A stretch of DNA of 43,578 nucleotides from UBA2991 sp965221735 (GTDB lineage: Bacteria; Chloroflexota; Dehalococcoidia; Tepidiformales; Tepidiformaceae). The notes under the pieces are model-generated. The model was not told the DNA's origin. It saw nothing but the letters and a program-made list of their open reading frames with translations, and did no database searches. The DNA lies in assembly GCA_965221735.1 (NCBI GenBank), contig CBDCSS010000001.1, positions 1 through 43,578 of the forward strand, given 5' to 3'. The position numbers were made by a program, and so were the translations under genes. This document shows, piece after piece, positions 6,799 to 15,142 of this stretch. Position 1 is the stretch's first letter, and each line of letters opens with the position of its first letter.

Positions 6799-8609
6799 GT
6801 CGCCACCTCCCCCGTCTCCGGGTCCACGGTGCGCCCCCCGGTCACGATGACCTGGGTCCAAGGCGCGTCCATGTCCACCTCTCCCGTCGCGCACAGCACC
6901 ACGGCCGTGCGCTTCGCGGCGACCCGCGCCGCCGCAATGAGCCCCCGCCTCGAGTCGGCGTCGAGCAGGTCCGCTCGGTCGAGCACCACCGCCGACGAGC
7001 CGGTCATCGCCGCGACCGTCATCTGGAGCGCGGCTTGCGCCCGCCATCGCTCGGATTCGGAGCACAGCGCCGCCGGGCGCCGCCCGACCGTGATGGCCCC
7101 GCCCGCGGTCACCTTCACCGGCGGCCATCCCGCCTCGCCCGTGAGGCGCGCGAGCCCCGCGTTCAGCGCGCCGAGCCGCTTCTCCAGCATCCCCGCACGC
7201 ACCCCGGACGGACCGAGCGCGCGCAGAATCGCCCCGTAGTGCTCGACCGTCTCGGCCTGCGCCGCCGCATCGGTGCGCGCCCTGATGGCGCCGACCATCC
7301 GCTGCTGCGCATCCACCCGCTCGTCCGCCGCCGCCCGCTGCCGGCGACGCCGCTCGTCATCCGGCACGCCCGACACCGCCGCCGTGCGCCGGCAGTCGTC
7401 GACGTCGCGCTGCGCCGTCTCACGCGCCGCCAGCGCCGCGGCGTGGTCCCGCTCCGCCGCCGTCACCGCCGTCACCGCCGTCTCGCGCTCGCCGTCGAGC
7501 CGGTCCCGCTCCTTCACCGCGGCATCTCGCCGGTCCGCGGCGGCCGCCGCAGCCGTCTCCAGCGCCGTCGTGTCGCCCGGCACGTGCGCCTCGACCTCGA
7601 CCAACAGGTCCCGCGCAATGACCCTGAGCGCGCCGCCACAGTGCGGGCACTGCGCGTCCGGGCGGTCGTCCGTTACTTTTTGCGCGCTCTCGCGCGCGCT
7701 GCGGATCGCCGTGTGCGCTTCGGTCTGCGCCTCCCGATACGCGCGGTCCGCCCGCGAGAGCGCCGCCCGCGCCGTGTCGAGCGCGTCCTTCGCGGCGGCC
7801 ACCGGCCCCGCATGGCCGTCGAGCGCGGATTCCAGCGCCGGCAGCCGCGCACGCGCCTCCTCCGCGGCCAGCAGCACCGCCTCGCCCACCGCGTTTTCGC
7901 GCAGGAGCTCGTCCCGGTCCTCCCGCGCCTCGTGGAGTCGCTTCTCGGCGTCGAGCACGGTCAGCGCATCGTGCTCCGCCGTCCACCCCTCAGGACGCCA
8001 GTCCGAGGCGATTCTCGACCCGTACTGCCGCCGACCCGTGGCCTCGCACCACTGGCGCTTGGCCTCGCGGCTCCGGCCCTGGTAGACGCTCTCCGCAGCC
8101 TCCCATCCACGGCGCTCGACCTCCGCGACACAGCCCTCGATGTCGGTCTCCGGCAGGTACGGCCCGAGCTCCTTGCGCAGCCGGTCCAGCACGCTCGAAG
8201 GGTCAGGCAGCAGGACGGGCTGGAGGAGCGCCGCGCGCTGCTTGCCGCCCATGCGCGCGGTGAAGTCGGTGAGCCCGGCCGCGAACTCGTGCGCCACCAG
8301 CCCGCCGTAGTCCGCCCCGAGCGTGATGGCACCCTCCGAGCGCGTCGGCACCCACTCGACCGCCCAGGTGTCCGCACGCGGCCCCGTCAGCCACGCCCCG
8401 CACTCCGCCGCCCCGTCGTGCGCGTACTCGCGCATGCTCGCCACCGGCAGCCCGAGCGGATTCGCCTCGCGCGCCAGCAGCGCCTGGAGGCACGTCGCGA
8501 TGCTGGTCTTGCCCGCGGCGTTCGGGCCGCGGACCTCCAACACCTCGCCTGGCGTGACCGTCAGGTCTGCCGCCTCGATGCCGAGGATGTTCTCGATCCG
8601 GATTTTCAT
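6795..8609 (-). CDS. SMC/Rad50-like ATPase with zinc hook, 604 aa
   Basis: Start MKIRIENILGIEAADLTVTP at 8609 has AGGAGG upstream. Walker A GPNAAGKTS spans 28-36. A long Ala/Glu/Arg coiled coil (about 220-500) is interrupted by a Rad50-style zinc hook CPHC at 321-324. A degenerate ABC signature (CSESERWR) precedes Walker B AVVLDRADLL around 540-550. The expected Glu after the Walker B Asp is Arg, which could slow hydrolysis. Such proteins form the SbcC/gp46-like half of phage exonuclease complexes that prepare ends for RecT. Neighbours (nuclease-like gene downstream, RecT upstream) fit that role. Confidence 0.85.
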   Translation of the reverse strand: MKIRIENILGIEAADLTVTPGEVLEVRGPNAAGKTSIATCLQALLAREANPLGLPVASMREYAHDGAAECGAWLTGPRADTWAVEWVPTRSEGAITLGADYGGLVAHEFAAGLTDFTARMGGKQRAALLQPVLLPDPSSVLDRLRKELGPYLPETDIEGCVAEVERRGWEAAESVYQGRSREAKRQWCEATGRRQYGSRIASDWRPEGWTAEHDALTVLDAEKRLHEAREDRDELLRENAVGEAVLLAAEEARARLPALESALDGHAGPVAAAKDALDTARAALSRADRAYREAQTEAHTAIRSARESAQKVTDDRPDAQCPHCGGALRVIARDLLVEVEAHVPGDTTALETAAAAAADRRDAAVKERDRLDGERETAVTAVTAAERDHAAALAARETAQRDVDDCRRTAAVSGVPDDERRRRQRAAADERVDAQQRMVGAIRARTDAAAQAETVEHYGAILRALGPSGVRAGMLEKRLGALNAGLARLTGEAGWPPVKVTAGGAITVGRRPAALCSESERWRAQAALQMTVAAMTGSSAVVLDRADLLDADSRRGLIAAARVAAKRTAVVLCATGEVDMDAPWTQVIVTGGRTVDPETGEVAT

Positions 8610-8620
8610 GTCTGGCCTCC

Positions 8621-9442
8621 TCACGCGAACGGGTCGTCGCCGTACGCATCGACCGGCGGATTCTCGTCCGCGGGCGGGGCGGCGGCCGGTGCCGGCCGCG
8701 ACGGCTGGTGCTCTATCGCCTGCGCCGGCGCAGGCGCCTCGCTCGCGGACGCCACCTCGTCGCCGAACGGCGACGCATCCGGGTCCACGAGGTCCACCGC
8801 GCGCTTGGGCAGCCGCTTCAGCAGCGCGCCGAGCGGCCCGCGCTCGGCCATCTCGGCGTAGTCGGTCTGCCACGGCCCGCGCTTCGCACGGCTCCGCGCC
8901 CGGTACCGATCGATGTCCGGGCGGAACCACACCTCGACCTCCGGCGCCGCGCCCGGCATGCGGGCAATCGCGTACACCGCATCGATGCTCGCGTCGTCGC
9001 GCTTGCCTCGGCCGGGGCGGTGTATGAGCTTCGGTTCGAGGCCGAACTCGACCTCAAACTCGTCGCCCACGTAGACCGTGCGCGACTCCACGGCGAGCCC
9101 CGGGGTGGCCCGGCGCGCGAGCTTGAGCTTGCCCACGATGCCGATCCACGCCTCGGCCTCGATCTCCTTGCCGCGGCGCAGCGGGACCAGTGCGACCTCC
9201 TCCCCGTCCGGCGCCAGGCCGGCGTTCAGGCACGTGATCAACGCCAGCTTGATCGAGTCCTGCGTCGCGTCCGCGAGCGTCGCCATGTCCGGCTTTCCGC
9301 GCGCCCGTATCTGACTCGTGATCAGGGCGTGGCAGCACATCCGGTACACGACCTCGTAGTCGAGCCCCATGCGCGCCAGCAGCGGCTCGGACTTTCCCAG
9401 CACGGCCGCGAACGTCGCCCGCGTCGCATTCGGATCACTCAT
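8621..9442 (-). CDS. recT: RecT-family single-strand annealing protein, 273 aa
   Basis: Start MSDPNATRATFAAVLGKSEP at 9442 has AGGAGG 8 bases upstream. The core carries the RecT pattern: an N-terminal helical stretch, CLNAGLAPDGEEVALVPL, AWIGIVGKLKLARR, and a beta-rich segment around VEVWFRPDIDRYRARS. RecT anneals complementary single strands in phage recombination and end repair. The last 60 residues are a Pro/Ala/Glu/Asp tail ending in DDPFA, similar in style to SSB-type acidic tips that recruit partners. It is overlapped by the VRR-NUC gene and followed by the SMC-like ATPase. Confidence 0.9.
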   Translation of the reverse strand: MSDPNATRATFAAVLGKSEPLLARMGLDYEVVYRMCCHALITSQIRARGKPDMATLADATQDSIKLALITCLNAGLAPDGEEVALVPLRRGKEIEAEAWIGIVGKLKLARRATPGLAVESRTVYVGDEFEVEFGLEPKLIHRPGRGKRDDASIDAVYAIARMPGAAPEVEVWFRPDIDRYRARSRAKRGPWQTDYAEMAERGPLGALLKRLPKRAVDLVDPDASPFGDEVASASEAPAPAQAIEHQPSRPAPAAAPPADENPPVDAYGDDPFA

Positions 9443-9744
9443 GATTTTGCCTCCTCTCTCAGAATTCGCTCGATCGTCCCATCGAGCCAGTCCGCCGGAC
9501 GCCAGACGTGCGCCTCGACGGTGCGGTGGTTCAGCGCGCCAATCCAGGCCCGCTGCTCTCGTGAGAGCGTCCCGGCCGCCGACTTCGCCTCCACGATGAG
9601 CAGCCGCCCGTCCCTCGGGCGCAGCAGCACGTCGTCGGGGAATCCACGGTCGGAGCGCCGGCTGTCTCGTGTGTGATATCGGAGCTCGTAGCCGAGGAGT
9701 CGCGCGAGCTCCCGATAGAGCTCGCGCAGCGCCTCTTCCCGCAT
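9439..9744 (-). CDS. VRR-NUC domain nuclease, 101 aa
   Basis: Start MREEALRELYRELARLLG at 9744. The compact VRR-NUC signature is visible: RGFPDDVLLRP, then GRLLIVEAKSAAGTLSREQRAW, giving the Asp and Glu-x-Lys metal site of this PD-(D/E)XK branch. Stand-alone phage VRR-NUC proteins resolve Holliday junctions or trim branched DNA. The gene belongs to the RecT/ATPase recombination set. Directly upstream of its start lies a 160-bp pentanucleotide repeat, which extends the open frame artificially (RRG-type translation); this is why I start at 9744. Confidence 0.85.
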   Translation of the reverse strand: MREEALRELYRELARLLGYELRYHTRDSRRSDRGFPDDVLLRPRDGRLLIVEAKSAAGTLSREQRAWIGALNHRTVEAHVWRPADWLDGTIERILREEAKS

Positions 9745-9755
9745 GGACGGCCCTT

Positions 9756-9919
9756 GCCTCGCCTCGCCGCGCCAGGCCATGCCTCGCCTCGCCGTGCCAC
9801 GCCGGGCCAAGCCCCGCCGTGCCCCGCCTTGCCGGGCCCCGCCATGAAATCCTCGCCTCGCCATGCCGGGCCTAGCCTCACCCTGCCGGGCCTAGCCCAG
9901 GCACGCCGAGCCGAGCCTC
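9756..9919. repeat. GCCNN pentanucleotide repeat, about 32 units
   Basis: On the plus strand almost every fifth base begins a GCC followed by two variable bases (TC, GC, AG, AT, GT, AC, GG, AA, CC, TT, TA, CA, GA all occur). The phase slips once near 9846-9854. On the transcribed minus strand this is (NNGGC)n. It fills the leader of the VRR-NUC gene and runs into the last codons of the CopG-type gene. The same repeat type appears at 20920 and 38749. Confidence 0.92.
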
Positions 9920-10099
9920 GTCCTGCTCTCGTGTGTCATCCGCGACACCGTATCCCCGCGCGACGCGCTCCAGGTGCTCGCTGATCGCGACCGTCACCTG
10001 TCCCGTCAGCGACCGATGCTGCGCCTGCGCGAGCTCCACCATCGCGTCCATCAGGTCGGCCCGTAGGTTGATGTGCAGCCGTTTCGTCGTCGTCGCCAT
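9878..10099 (-). CDS. CopG/Arc-type ribbon-helix-helix regulator, 73 aa
   Basis: MATTTKRLHINLRADLMDAMVELAQAQHRSL fits the ribbon-helix-helix plan: a short basic beta strand (KRLHINL) and two amphipathic helices (to about residue 47). Such proteins bind operators as dimers and are small phage repressors. The C-terminal 15 residues (ARLGVPGLGPAG) are encoded by the pentanucleotide repeat and may be recent. The gene is divergent from the accessory operon at 10198, so it is well placed to control both directions. Confidence 0.78.
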   Translation of the reverse strand: MATTTKRLHINLRADLMDAMVELAQAQHRSLTGQVTVAISEHLERVARGYGVADDTREQDEARLGVPGLGPAG

Positions 10100-10197
10100 G
10101 TCCGCTCCGTGCGCATTCGTGTTGACTAAGTGCGCAGAGTATCTGCATGCTCTCTCCCGCCGTCAACAAGGCGGCGTTCCTGAAAGTGGAGATCGAA
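10100..10197. promoter_or_regulatory. Divergent control region with GTGCGCA direct repeats
   Basis: This 98-bp gap separates the CopG-type gene (left, minus) from the DUF6948-like gene (right, plus). Two GTGCGCA copies at 10109-10115 and 10130-10136 are 21 bp apart, two helical turns, which suits a ribbon-helix-helix operator. TTGACT at 10121 could be a -35 element for the plus strand, but I see no convincing -10 at the right distance. Operator role is inferred. Confidence 0.45.
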
Positions 10198-10494
10198 ATG
10201 AGCGACAGCAACGAAAAGTACGTGATCGTCCGGTCGCGGGATGCAGGCGTGCACGCTGGCTGGCTGGTCGAGCGCACCGGGACCGAGGTCAGGCTGAGAG
10301 AAGCCCGCCGACTCTGGTATTGGGTCTGCGCGCAGGGCGATTTCCTGTCCGGCGTGGCGAAATATGGCCTCAAGCCGGAGTCCAAGGTCGGCGGCGAGAT
10401 CGACATCACCGTGCTGGGCGTGTGCGAGGTGATCGACTGCACCGAGACCGCGCGGGAGTCGATCCAGGCGACGCGTGAGCACGGACGCTCGTAG
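10198..10494 (+). CDS. DUF6948-like phage protein, 98 aa
   Basis: ATG at 10198 has GGAG seven bases upstream; the open frame extends to 10147. The chain KYVIVRSRDAGVHAGWLVER followed by LREARRLWYW, then a loop region, then VLGVCEVIDCTETARESIQ matches, from memory, the small phage family DUF6948 (no known function). It opens the plus-strand accessory operon and is followed after 8 bp by a perfect hairpin and the Gly-X array. The fold is probably a small beta-rich domain. Confidence in the gene is high, in the family name moderate. Confidence 0.8.
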   Translation: MSDSNEKYVIVRSRDAGVHAGWLVERTGTEVRLREARRLWYWVCAQGDFLSGVAKYGLKPESKVGGEIDITVLGVCEVIDCTETARESIQATREHGRS

Positions 10495-10502
10495 CAGTCG
10501 AC

Positions 10503-10540
10503 AGTCGCCGGCGCCGTCGACTTCGACGGCGCCGGCGACT
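10503..10540 (+). repeat. Perfect 18-bp inverted repeat (hairpin) at array start
   Basis: The left arm 10503-10520 (AGTCGCCGGCGCCGTCGA) is exactly complementary to the right arm 10523-10540 with only CT between; in RNA it would be a 17-bp stem with a 4-base loop. There is no T tract after it, so it is not a standard terminator. The 3' end of the right arm (GGCGACT) is the start of the conserved array head GGCGACTAACAGAGGC, so hairpin and array are physically fused. Confidence 0.9.
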
Positions 10541-10569
10541 AACAGAGGCTCCGGCGACGGGAGAGAGTG

Positions 10570-10841
<272 letters not shown>

Positions 10842-10842
<1 letters not shown>

Positions 10843-10940
10843 TGGCGACTAACAGAGGCTACGGCTCCGGCGACGGCTACGGCTCCGGCGACGGCTCCGG
10901 CTACGGCTTCGGCTACGGCGACGGCGACGGGAGAGAGTGA
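10842..10940 (+). CDS. Array ORF 2: MATNR-(GX)12-GRE, 32 aa
   Basis: Shortest unit. Starts on the last base of ORF 1's stop (TGATG) and has the same Shine-Dalgarno in the preceding GRE codons. Its first nine dipeptides (Y S D Y S D S Y F after each Gly) equal those of ORF 4, so the two are related by duplication with loss or gain of hexamers. Confidence 0.65.
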
Positions 10941-11079
10941 TGGCGACTAACAGAGGCTACGGCTCCGGCTCCGGCTCCGGCTACGGCTCCGGCTACGGCT
11001 TCGGCTCCGGCTACGGCTACGGCTTCGGCTCCGGCTTCGGCTCCGGCTACGGCGACGGCGACGGCTACGGGAGAGAGTG

Positions 11080-11080
<1 letters not shown>
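10940..11080 (+). CDS. Array ORF 3: MATNR-(GX)19-GRE, 46 aa
   Basis: Begins like ORF 1 (the first eleven variable residues, Y S S S Y S Y F S Y Y, are identical) and then is shorter. Same head, tail, ribosome-binding site and one-base overlap with both neighbours. No residue outside Gly, Tyr, Ser, Phe, Asp in the repeat. Confidence 0.65.
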
Positions 11081-11623
<543 letters not shown>

Positions 11624-11624
<1 letters not shown>

Positions 11625-11950
11625 TGGCGACTAACAGAGGCTACGGCTCCGGCTCCGGCTTCGGCTCCGGCGACGGCTCCGGCTCCGGCTTCGGCTTCGG
11701 CTACGGCGACGGCTACGGCTCCGGCTCCGGCTACGGCTACGGCTCCGGCGACGGCTACGGCTCCGGCGACGGCTCCGGCTCCGGCTTCGGCTTCGGCTAC
11801 GGCGACGGCTACGGCTCCGGCTCCGGCTCCGGCTTCGGCTACGGCGACGGCTACGGCGACGGCTACGGCTCCGGCTCCGGCTTCGGCTTCGGCTTCGGCT
11901 CCGGCGACGGCTACGGCTCCGGCGACGGCTCCGGCTCCGGCTACGGCTAA
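11624..11950 (+). CDS. Array ORF 6: longest unit, truncated by a TAA, 108 aa
   Basis: Fifty-four hexamers up to the array tail at 11974, but the codon at 11948-11950 is TAA where a TAC would be expected, cutting off the last Gly-Phe-Gly-Asp-GRE. The ribosome would have to restart 23 bases downstream to make ORF 7. Internally it repeats a block (GFGFGYGDGYGSGSG) twice. The lost tail still supplies the Shine-Dalgarno for ORF 7. Confidence 0.7.
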
Positions 11951-11973
11951 GGCTTCGGCGACGGGAGAGAGTG

Positions 11974-12174
11974 ATGGCGACTAACAGAGGCTACGGCGAC
12001 GGCGACGGCTTCGGCTCCGGCTACGGCTACGGCTCCGGCGACGGCTCCGGCGACGGCTACGGCTCCGGCTCCGGCTACGGCTCCGGCTACGGCTACGGCG
12101 ACGGCTCCGGCTTCGGCTTCGGCTTCGGCTCCGGCGACGGCTACGGCTCCGGCGACGGCGACGGGAGAGGGTGA
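11974..12174 (+). CDS. Array ORF 7: MATNR-(GX)29-GRG, 66 aa
   Basis: Last unit; the tail reads GGGAGAGGGTGA, so GRE becomes GRG and the stop no longer overlaps an ATG. The next gene starts with GTG seven bases later. Its C-terminal GFGFGFGSGDGYGSGDG block matches the ends of ORFs 5 and 6. Confidence 0.7.
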   Translation: MATNRGYGDGDGFGSGYGYGSGDGSGDGYGSGSGYGSGYGYGDGSGFGFGFGSGDGYGSGDGDGRG

Positions 12175-12181
12175 CGGGGTA

Positions 12182-13144
12182 GTGCACTGGCCGATCGACA
12201 TCGACCCATCCCTCGGGCGCGATGTCCGTGTGCAACTCGCCCGGTGGTTCGGCCCAACGTTCAACGCGGGGACCGACCGTGCATTCGTCCGCATGCGCCC
12301 CATCGTCCGCGCCCTGCCGGCGGCGATGTACGCAACCCGCCATCCGATGGGCGATCACCTTTCGGCCCTGTGCCTCGACGCCGTGGCCGAGACTGTCGGC
12401 ACGCCGGTCTGGCCGGTCTGGGGGAGCCTGCGCGTGTGCGAGCGCGGGGACCGCTCGCCGATGCATGTCGATATCAACCCGTTCAGTGACCTCGCTCTGT
12501 TCTTCGATCTCTCCCCGCCAGACCACAACTGGCCCTTCCGCGTAGAGCGTGACGCGGGCGGAATCGAGGAGGTGCGGACATCGGGCGGGCAGGGCTGCCT
12601 CGTCGAGACGCACCGCACCCGCCACGGCCGGGCCGGCCGGCTCGACATCGAGCGCTCCGCCGCGGCCGTGCTGCGCTATACCCGTGACCCGTCGACCGCC
12701 TTAGCCCGCGCCCCGCGCGCCCCCGGCCCGGGCGGACGCGACGAGGTGAACGGCGTCATCGTCCACCGCCAGGCGTTCGATCCGCGCGAGGTGAGCTGCG
12801 TCGATGCGAACGGCTGGCACGCCTACGGCGGGCCGGTCAACCTCCGCGCCGACGAGACCGACGGGCAGTTCGGGTCAGCCGGTGGCTGGTACGGAGAGCG
12901 ACTGGACGCGATGCTCGGGGCATACGCCGAGACGGCCTACTACCATCGCATACGGCCGGAGGACGGCCCCCTGCGCCTGTCAGGGCGTCTGTGCGCGGTG
13001 GTGCTCGGTGTGCCGGTGCGAGGTGGAGAGGTCCGCAGCGGACCGCTCACGGCCGCTCAGGGGGATGTCCTGGTGTCGGGCACCGTTGAGGTCGAGCCCG
13101 TGGTGTCCGGCGAGCAGCGCGTGCTCGTGGCCTACGCGGGGTGA
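12182..13144 (+). CDS. Putative 2OG-Fe(II) oxygenase-like protein, 320 aa
   Basis: GTG at 12182, seven bases after the array, with GGGG just upstream. The first half looks like a double-stranded beta-helix hydroxylase: RVCERGDRSPMHVD gives a HxD at 95-97, followed by a hydrophobic strand (LALFFDL), then GGQGCLVETHRTRHGR with the distal His at 144 or 148 and an Arg at 150 that could bind 2-oxoglutarate. This order is that of prolyl-4-hydroxylase-like enzymes. The second half (about 180-320) is unrecognised and may be a second beta-helix. Being the last gene of the array operon it could modify the Gly-X proteins, but that is inference only. Confidence 0.5.
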   Translation: MHWPIDIDPSLGRDVRVQLARWFGPTFNAGTDRAFVRMRPIVRALPAAMYATRHPMGDHLSALCLDAVAETVGTPVWPVWGSLRVCERGDRSPMHVDINPFSDLALFFDLSPPDHNWPFRVERDAGGIEEVRTSGGQGCLVETHRTRHGRAGRLDIERSAAAVLRYTRDPSTALARAPRAPGPGGRDEVNGVIVHRQAFDPREVSCVDANGWHAYGGPVNLRADETDGQFGSAGGWYGERLDAMLGAYAETAYYHRIRPEDGPLRLSGRLCAVVLGVPVRGGEVRSGPLTAAQGDVLVSGTVEVEPVVSGEQRVLVAYAG

Positions 13145-13148
13145 GCCC

Positions 13149-13433
13149 TCACGGCCCGCCGCTCCCGCCGCTCGTAGTCCTGGTGCTGGTCGACGGCGTC
13201 GCACCCGACATGGTCGTCGAGCCCTGTACGACGTTCTCTGCCGACATGCTCCCGTCCTTCGGCGCGGTGGCTTCCACCGTGGACCACGGACCATGCCGAC
13301 CGGACGCGTAGATCTTCCGGACCCGGGCCCGGTACTTCGTCTCCGGAGTGTACTCCCGGGTAAAGACATGCTTGGTGAGGCCCGGTCCGTCATCGCGGGT
13401 CCGCCGGTCCGTCTCAACGCGGATGAATGCCAT
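13149..13433 (-). CDS. C-terminal half of tail tip FN3 domain, joined by likely -1 frameshift, 94 aa
   Basis: Open from an ATG at 13433 that overlaps the stop of the gpJ-like gene, but the frame is open upstream of it too. The sequence ETKYRARVRKIYASGRHGPWSTVEATAP is the second half of a fibronectin type III domain; the first half (LVVVSWDKLDDADPALGFDIEFFED) is at the end of the upstream gene in another frame. Slipping -1 at the G7 run (13439-13445) joins them into one domain. It could be made as a separate small protein by TGATG coupling, but half an FN3 would not fold. It ends four bases from the convergent plus-strand gene. Confidence 0.7.
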   Translation of the reverse strand: MAFIRVETDRRTRDDGPGLTKHVFTREYTPETKYRARVRKIYASGRHGPWSTVEATAPKDGSMSAENVVQGSTTMSGATPSTSTRTTSGGSGGP

Positions 13434-15142
13434 CAGGGCCCCCCCGAGCCAACATTCTCCCGATCCTCGAAGAACTCGATATCGAAGCCTAGCGCCGGAT
13501 CGGCGTCGTCCAGCTTGTCCCACGAGACGACCACCAGCCGATCGGTCTCGACCGTCTCCTCGCCCTCCGCTTGCGTCACGGAGAGCGTTGCCGGAGGAAT
13601 GCTACCGCCGTCCTTGCCGACAGCCCCCCCGCCGCCGCTGAACGTGAAGGTGAATCCGGCGAAGACTTCATGCGTCGCTTTCTGAGCCTCGAACATCATC
13701 GCCAGCCCGGTAACTGCATCGAGCGTCGCGGTCTCCGGGACAGTCGCCGTGATGGCTGCCACGGTAGCCCCCGCCGCCGTGTAGCGCGCCGGGAGCTCCT
13801 CCGAGAGCGTGAGCGTCAGGGTGTCCTCCCCCGCCGGCCCCGTCCCGTCGATTCGGAACCGCTTCCCGGCGAGCCCGGGGAGTGCGACTCCCACGATGTC
13901 GCCCGGCGCCAGCGAGAGGTACCGGAACGGTGCGGCATCGGTGCCGTACGGGAGCCGCAGATCGACCTCAAGCCCCTGCGTCTCGAGCATCTGCCGCGCC
14001 ATGATGCGCGTCGCGACCTCCGGATCCGTGATGTACTCCACAACGCCGTAGTCGCGCACCAGCACACCGCCGTCTCGGGTCTGCGCCGCGGCGTCCACCG
14101 CCGGCGGCATCGAGTGCTCCTGCCAGTCCGCGATGCGCGATTGCGCGAGCCGCATCTCGACCTCGTTGATGCGTTCGTGCAGGTCGCGGGACGGTCGGAT
14201 GATCGGGAGATCGAGGATATCGGCCATGGGGATGTCGAGCGTCTTTGTCCGCGCGACCCCCGGCAGGAATCGCAGCCCTCCATTCCAGTCGACGACGCTC
14301 CCGTCCATCGCGAAGTCGAGCGCACCGCGCGTCGACTCGTGGTCATCGTCGGCGTCAATCGTGCCGTGGACCTCGTAGCCGGCGGACGTGCACGTCGTCA
14401 CTGCGGCCGCGTACGTGGTGGCGTCGATGCTGTCGATCGGCTGGCGCTCGCGCACCACCTCCCACCACCGCCGCACCTGCGCCGCGTTCGTGATGACGGC
14501 GGGCGTGCCCCCGGGCGGCGCCCACATGTAGCCCGTGGTGCGGAACTCGACCTCCGGAATGCTCCGCCACCAGTCGCCATCCTTGTTCTGCGTCACGTAG
14601 ACCACGGCGTAGGCCAGCCCCTGCATCTGCATGTCGCTCGACCACCGGAGCCCGTCCGCCTTGTCCCAGGGCGTACTCACGCGCTTGTCCGAGCCTGACG
14701 GCGCCGTACTCACGCCGGACAGGAAGAACTGGAACTCCATCGCAGTATCCGTCCCGCCCTCGCCGCGCACCTGGTCGGCGCTCAGCGTCACGGACTGCCC
14801 ATGCGTCGCGGAGATGTCTACACCACGCCCCTGCACCCAGACGCGAGTGACGGACTGGATTGGCGCCTCACCGATCACAAGGGTGTACTGGAGCTGTCGG
14901 CCGGACCAGGCGATCTGCGAGAGCATCCCGAAGCAGCGCGTGATACCGATGCGCCACTTCGCCGGCTCCACGCTCGCCCGGATGGTCTGCGTCGCACGCT
15001 GGCCGCGACCCTGCCGGCGCGCGCGCTCCGCCTGGCGTGCCTGGTGGAAGACGGACAGACCGACGAGGATGGACGCGCCCAGAGACGCCCCGAGCACACC
15101 GGCCCCGATGCCGGCAGCTACCCCGAGCAGTACAGGCGGCAT
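13433..15142 (-). CDS. gpJ-like tail tip / host specificity protein, 569 aa (zero-frame product)
   Basis: Start MPPVLLGVAAGIGAGVLG overlaps the upstream stop. After a Gly/Ala hydrophobic N-terminus, the region AKWRIGITRCFGMLSQIAWSGRQLQYTLVIGEAPIQSV and the later hub-like beta domains (residues 60-450) fit the phage central tail hub family related to lambda gpJ and GTA baseplate proteins. The end is the first half of an FN3 domain, cut by TGA at 13433. The protein would form the tail tip and contact the host surface. Its place at the end of the tail module fits. Confidence 0.78.
   Translation of the reverse strand: MPPVLLGVAAGIGAGVLGASLGASILVGLSVFHQARQAERARRQGRGQRATQTIRASVEPAKWRIGITRCFGMLSQIAWSGRQLQYTLVIGEAPIQSVTRVWVQGRGVDISATHGQSVTLSADQVRGEGGTDTAMEFQFFLSGVSTAPSGSDKRVSTPWDKADGLRWSSDMQMQGLAYAVVYVTQNKDGDWWRSIPEVEFRTTGYMWAPPGGTPAVITNAAQVRRWWEVVRERQPIDSIDATTYAAAVTTCTSAGYEVHGTIDADDDHESTRGALDFAMDGSVVDWNGGLRFLPGVARTKTLDIPMADILDLPIIRPSRDLHERINEVEMRLAQSRIADWQEHSMPPAVDAAAQTRDGGVLVRDYGVVEYITDPEVATRIMARQMLETQGLEVDLRLPYGTDAAPFRYLSLAPGDIVGVALPGLAGKRFRIDGTGPAGEDTLTLTLSEELPARYTAAGATVAAITATVPETATLDAVTGLAMMFEAQKATHEVFAGFTFTFSGGGGAVGKDGGSIPPATLSVTQAEGEETVETDRLVVVSWDKLDDADPALGFDIEFFEDRENVGSGGP
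13439..13445 (-). promoter_or_regulatory. Predicted -1 frameshift site G GGG GGG
   Basis: In the zero frame the codons read TCG GGG GGG CCC TGA. The heptamer is a perfect X XXX XXX slippery string five codons at most from the stop. A -1 slip continues as GCC CTG ATG GCA and restores a complete FN3 domain of the tail tip protein, giving a product of about 664 residues. A homopolymer length error or phase variation would give the same picture. Confidence 0.65.

Noticed and set aside
9744..9864. N-terminal extension of the VRR-NUC gene (Arg/Gly-rich)
   Set aside because: It is the translation of the GCCNN repeat; the ATG at 9744 starts the recognised domain.
10147..10197. Upstream start for the DUF6948-like gene
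   Set aside because: The ATG at 10198 has a better ribosome-binding site and matches the conserved beginning of the domain.
10503..10540. Rho-independent terminator
   Set aside because: Stem is strong, but there is no T tract on either side and the operon appears to continue.
11947..12303. Minus-strand open frame of Ala/Val/Gly repeats antisense to the array
   Set aside because: It is the reverse complement of the GGC-NNC hexamers; open frames in all phases are expected from a stop-free repeat, and it lacks the conserved head/tail and ribosome sites found on the plus strand.
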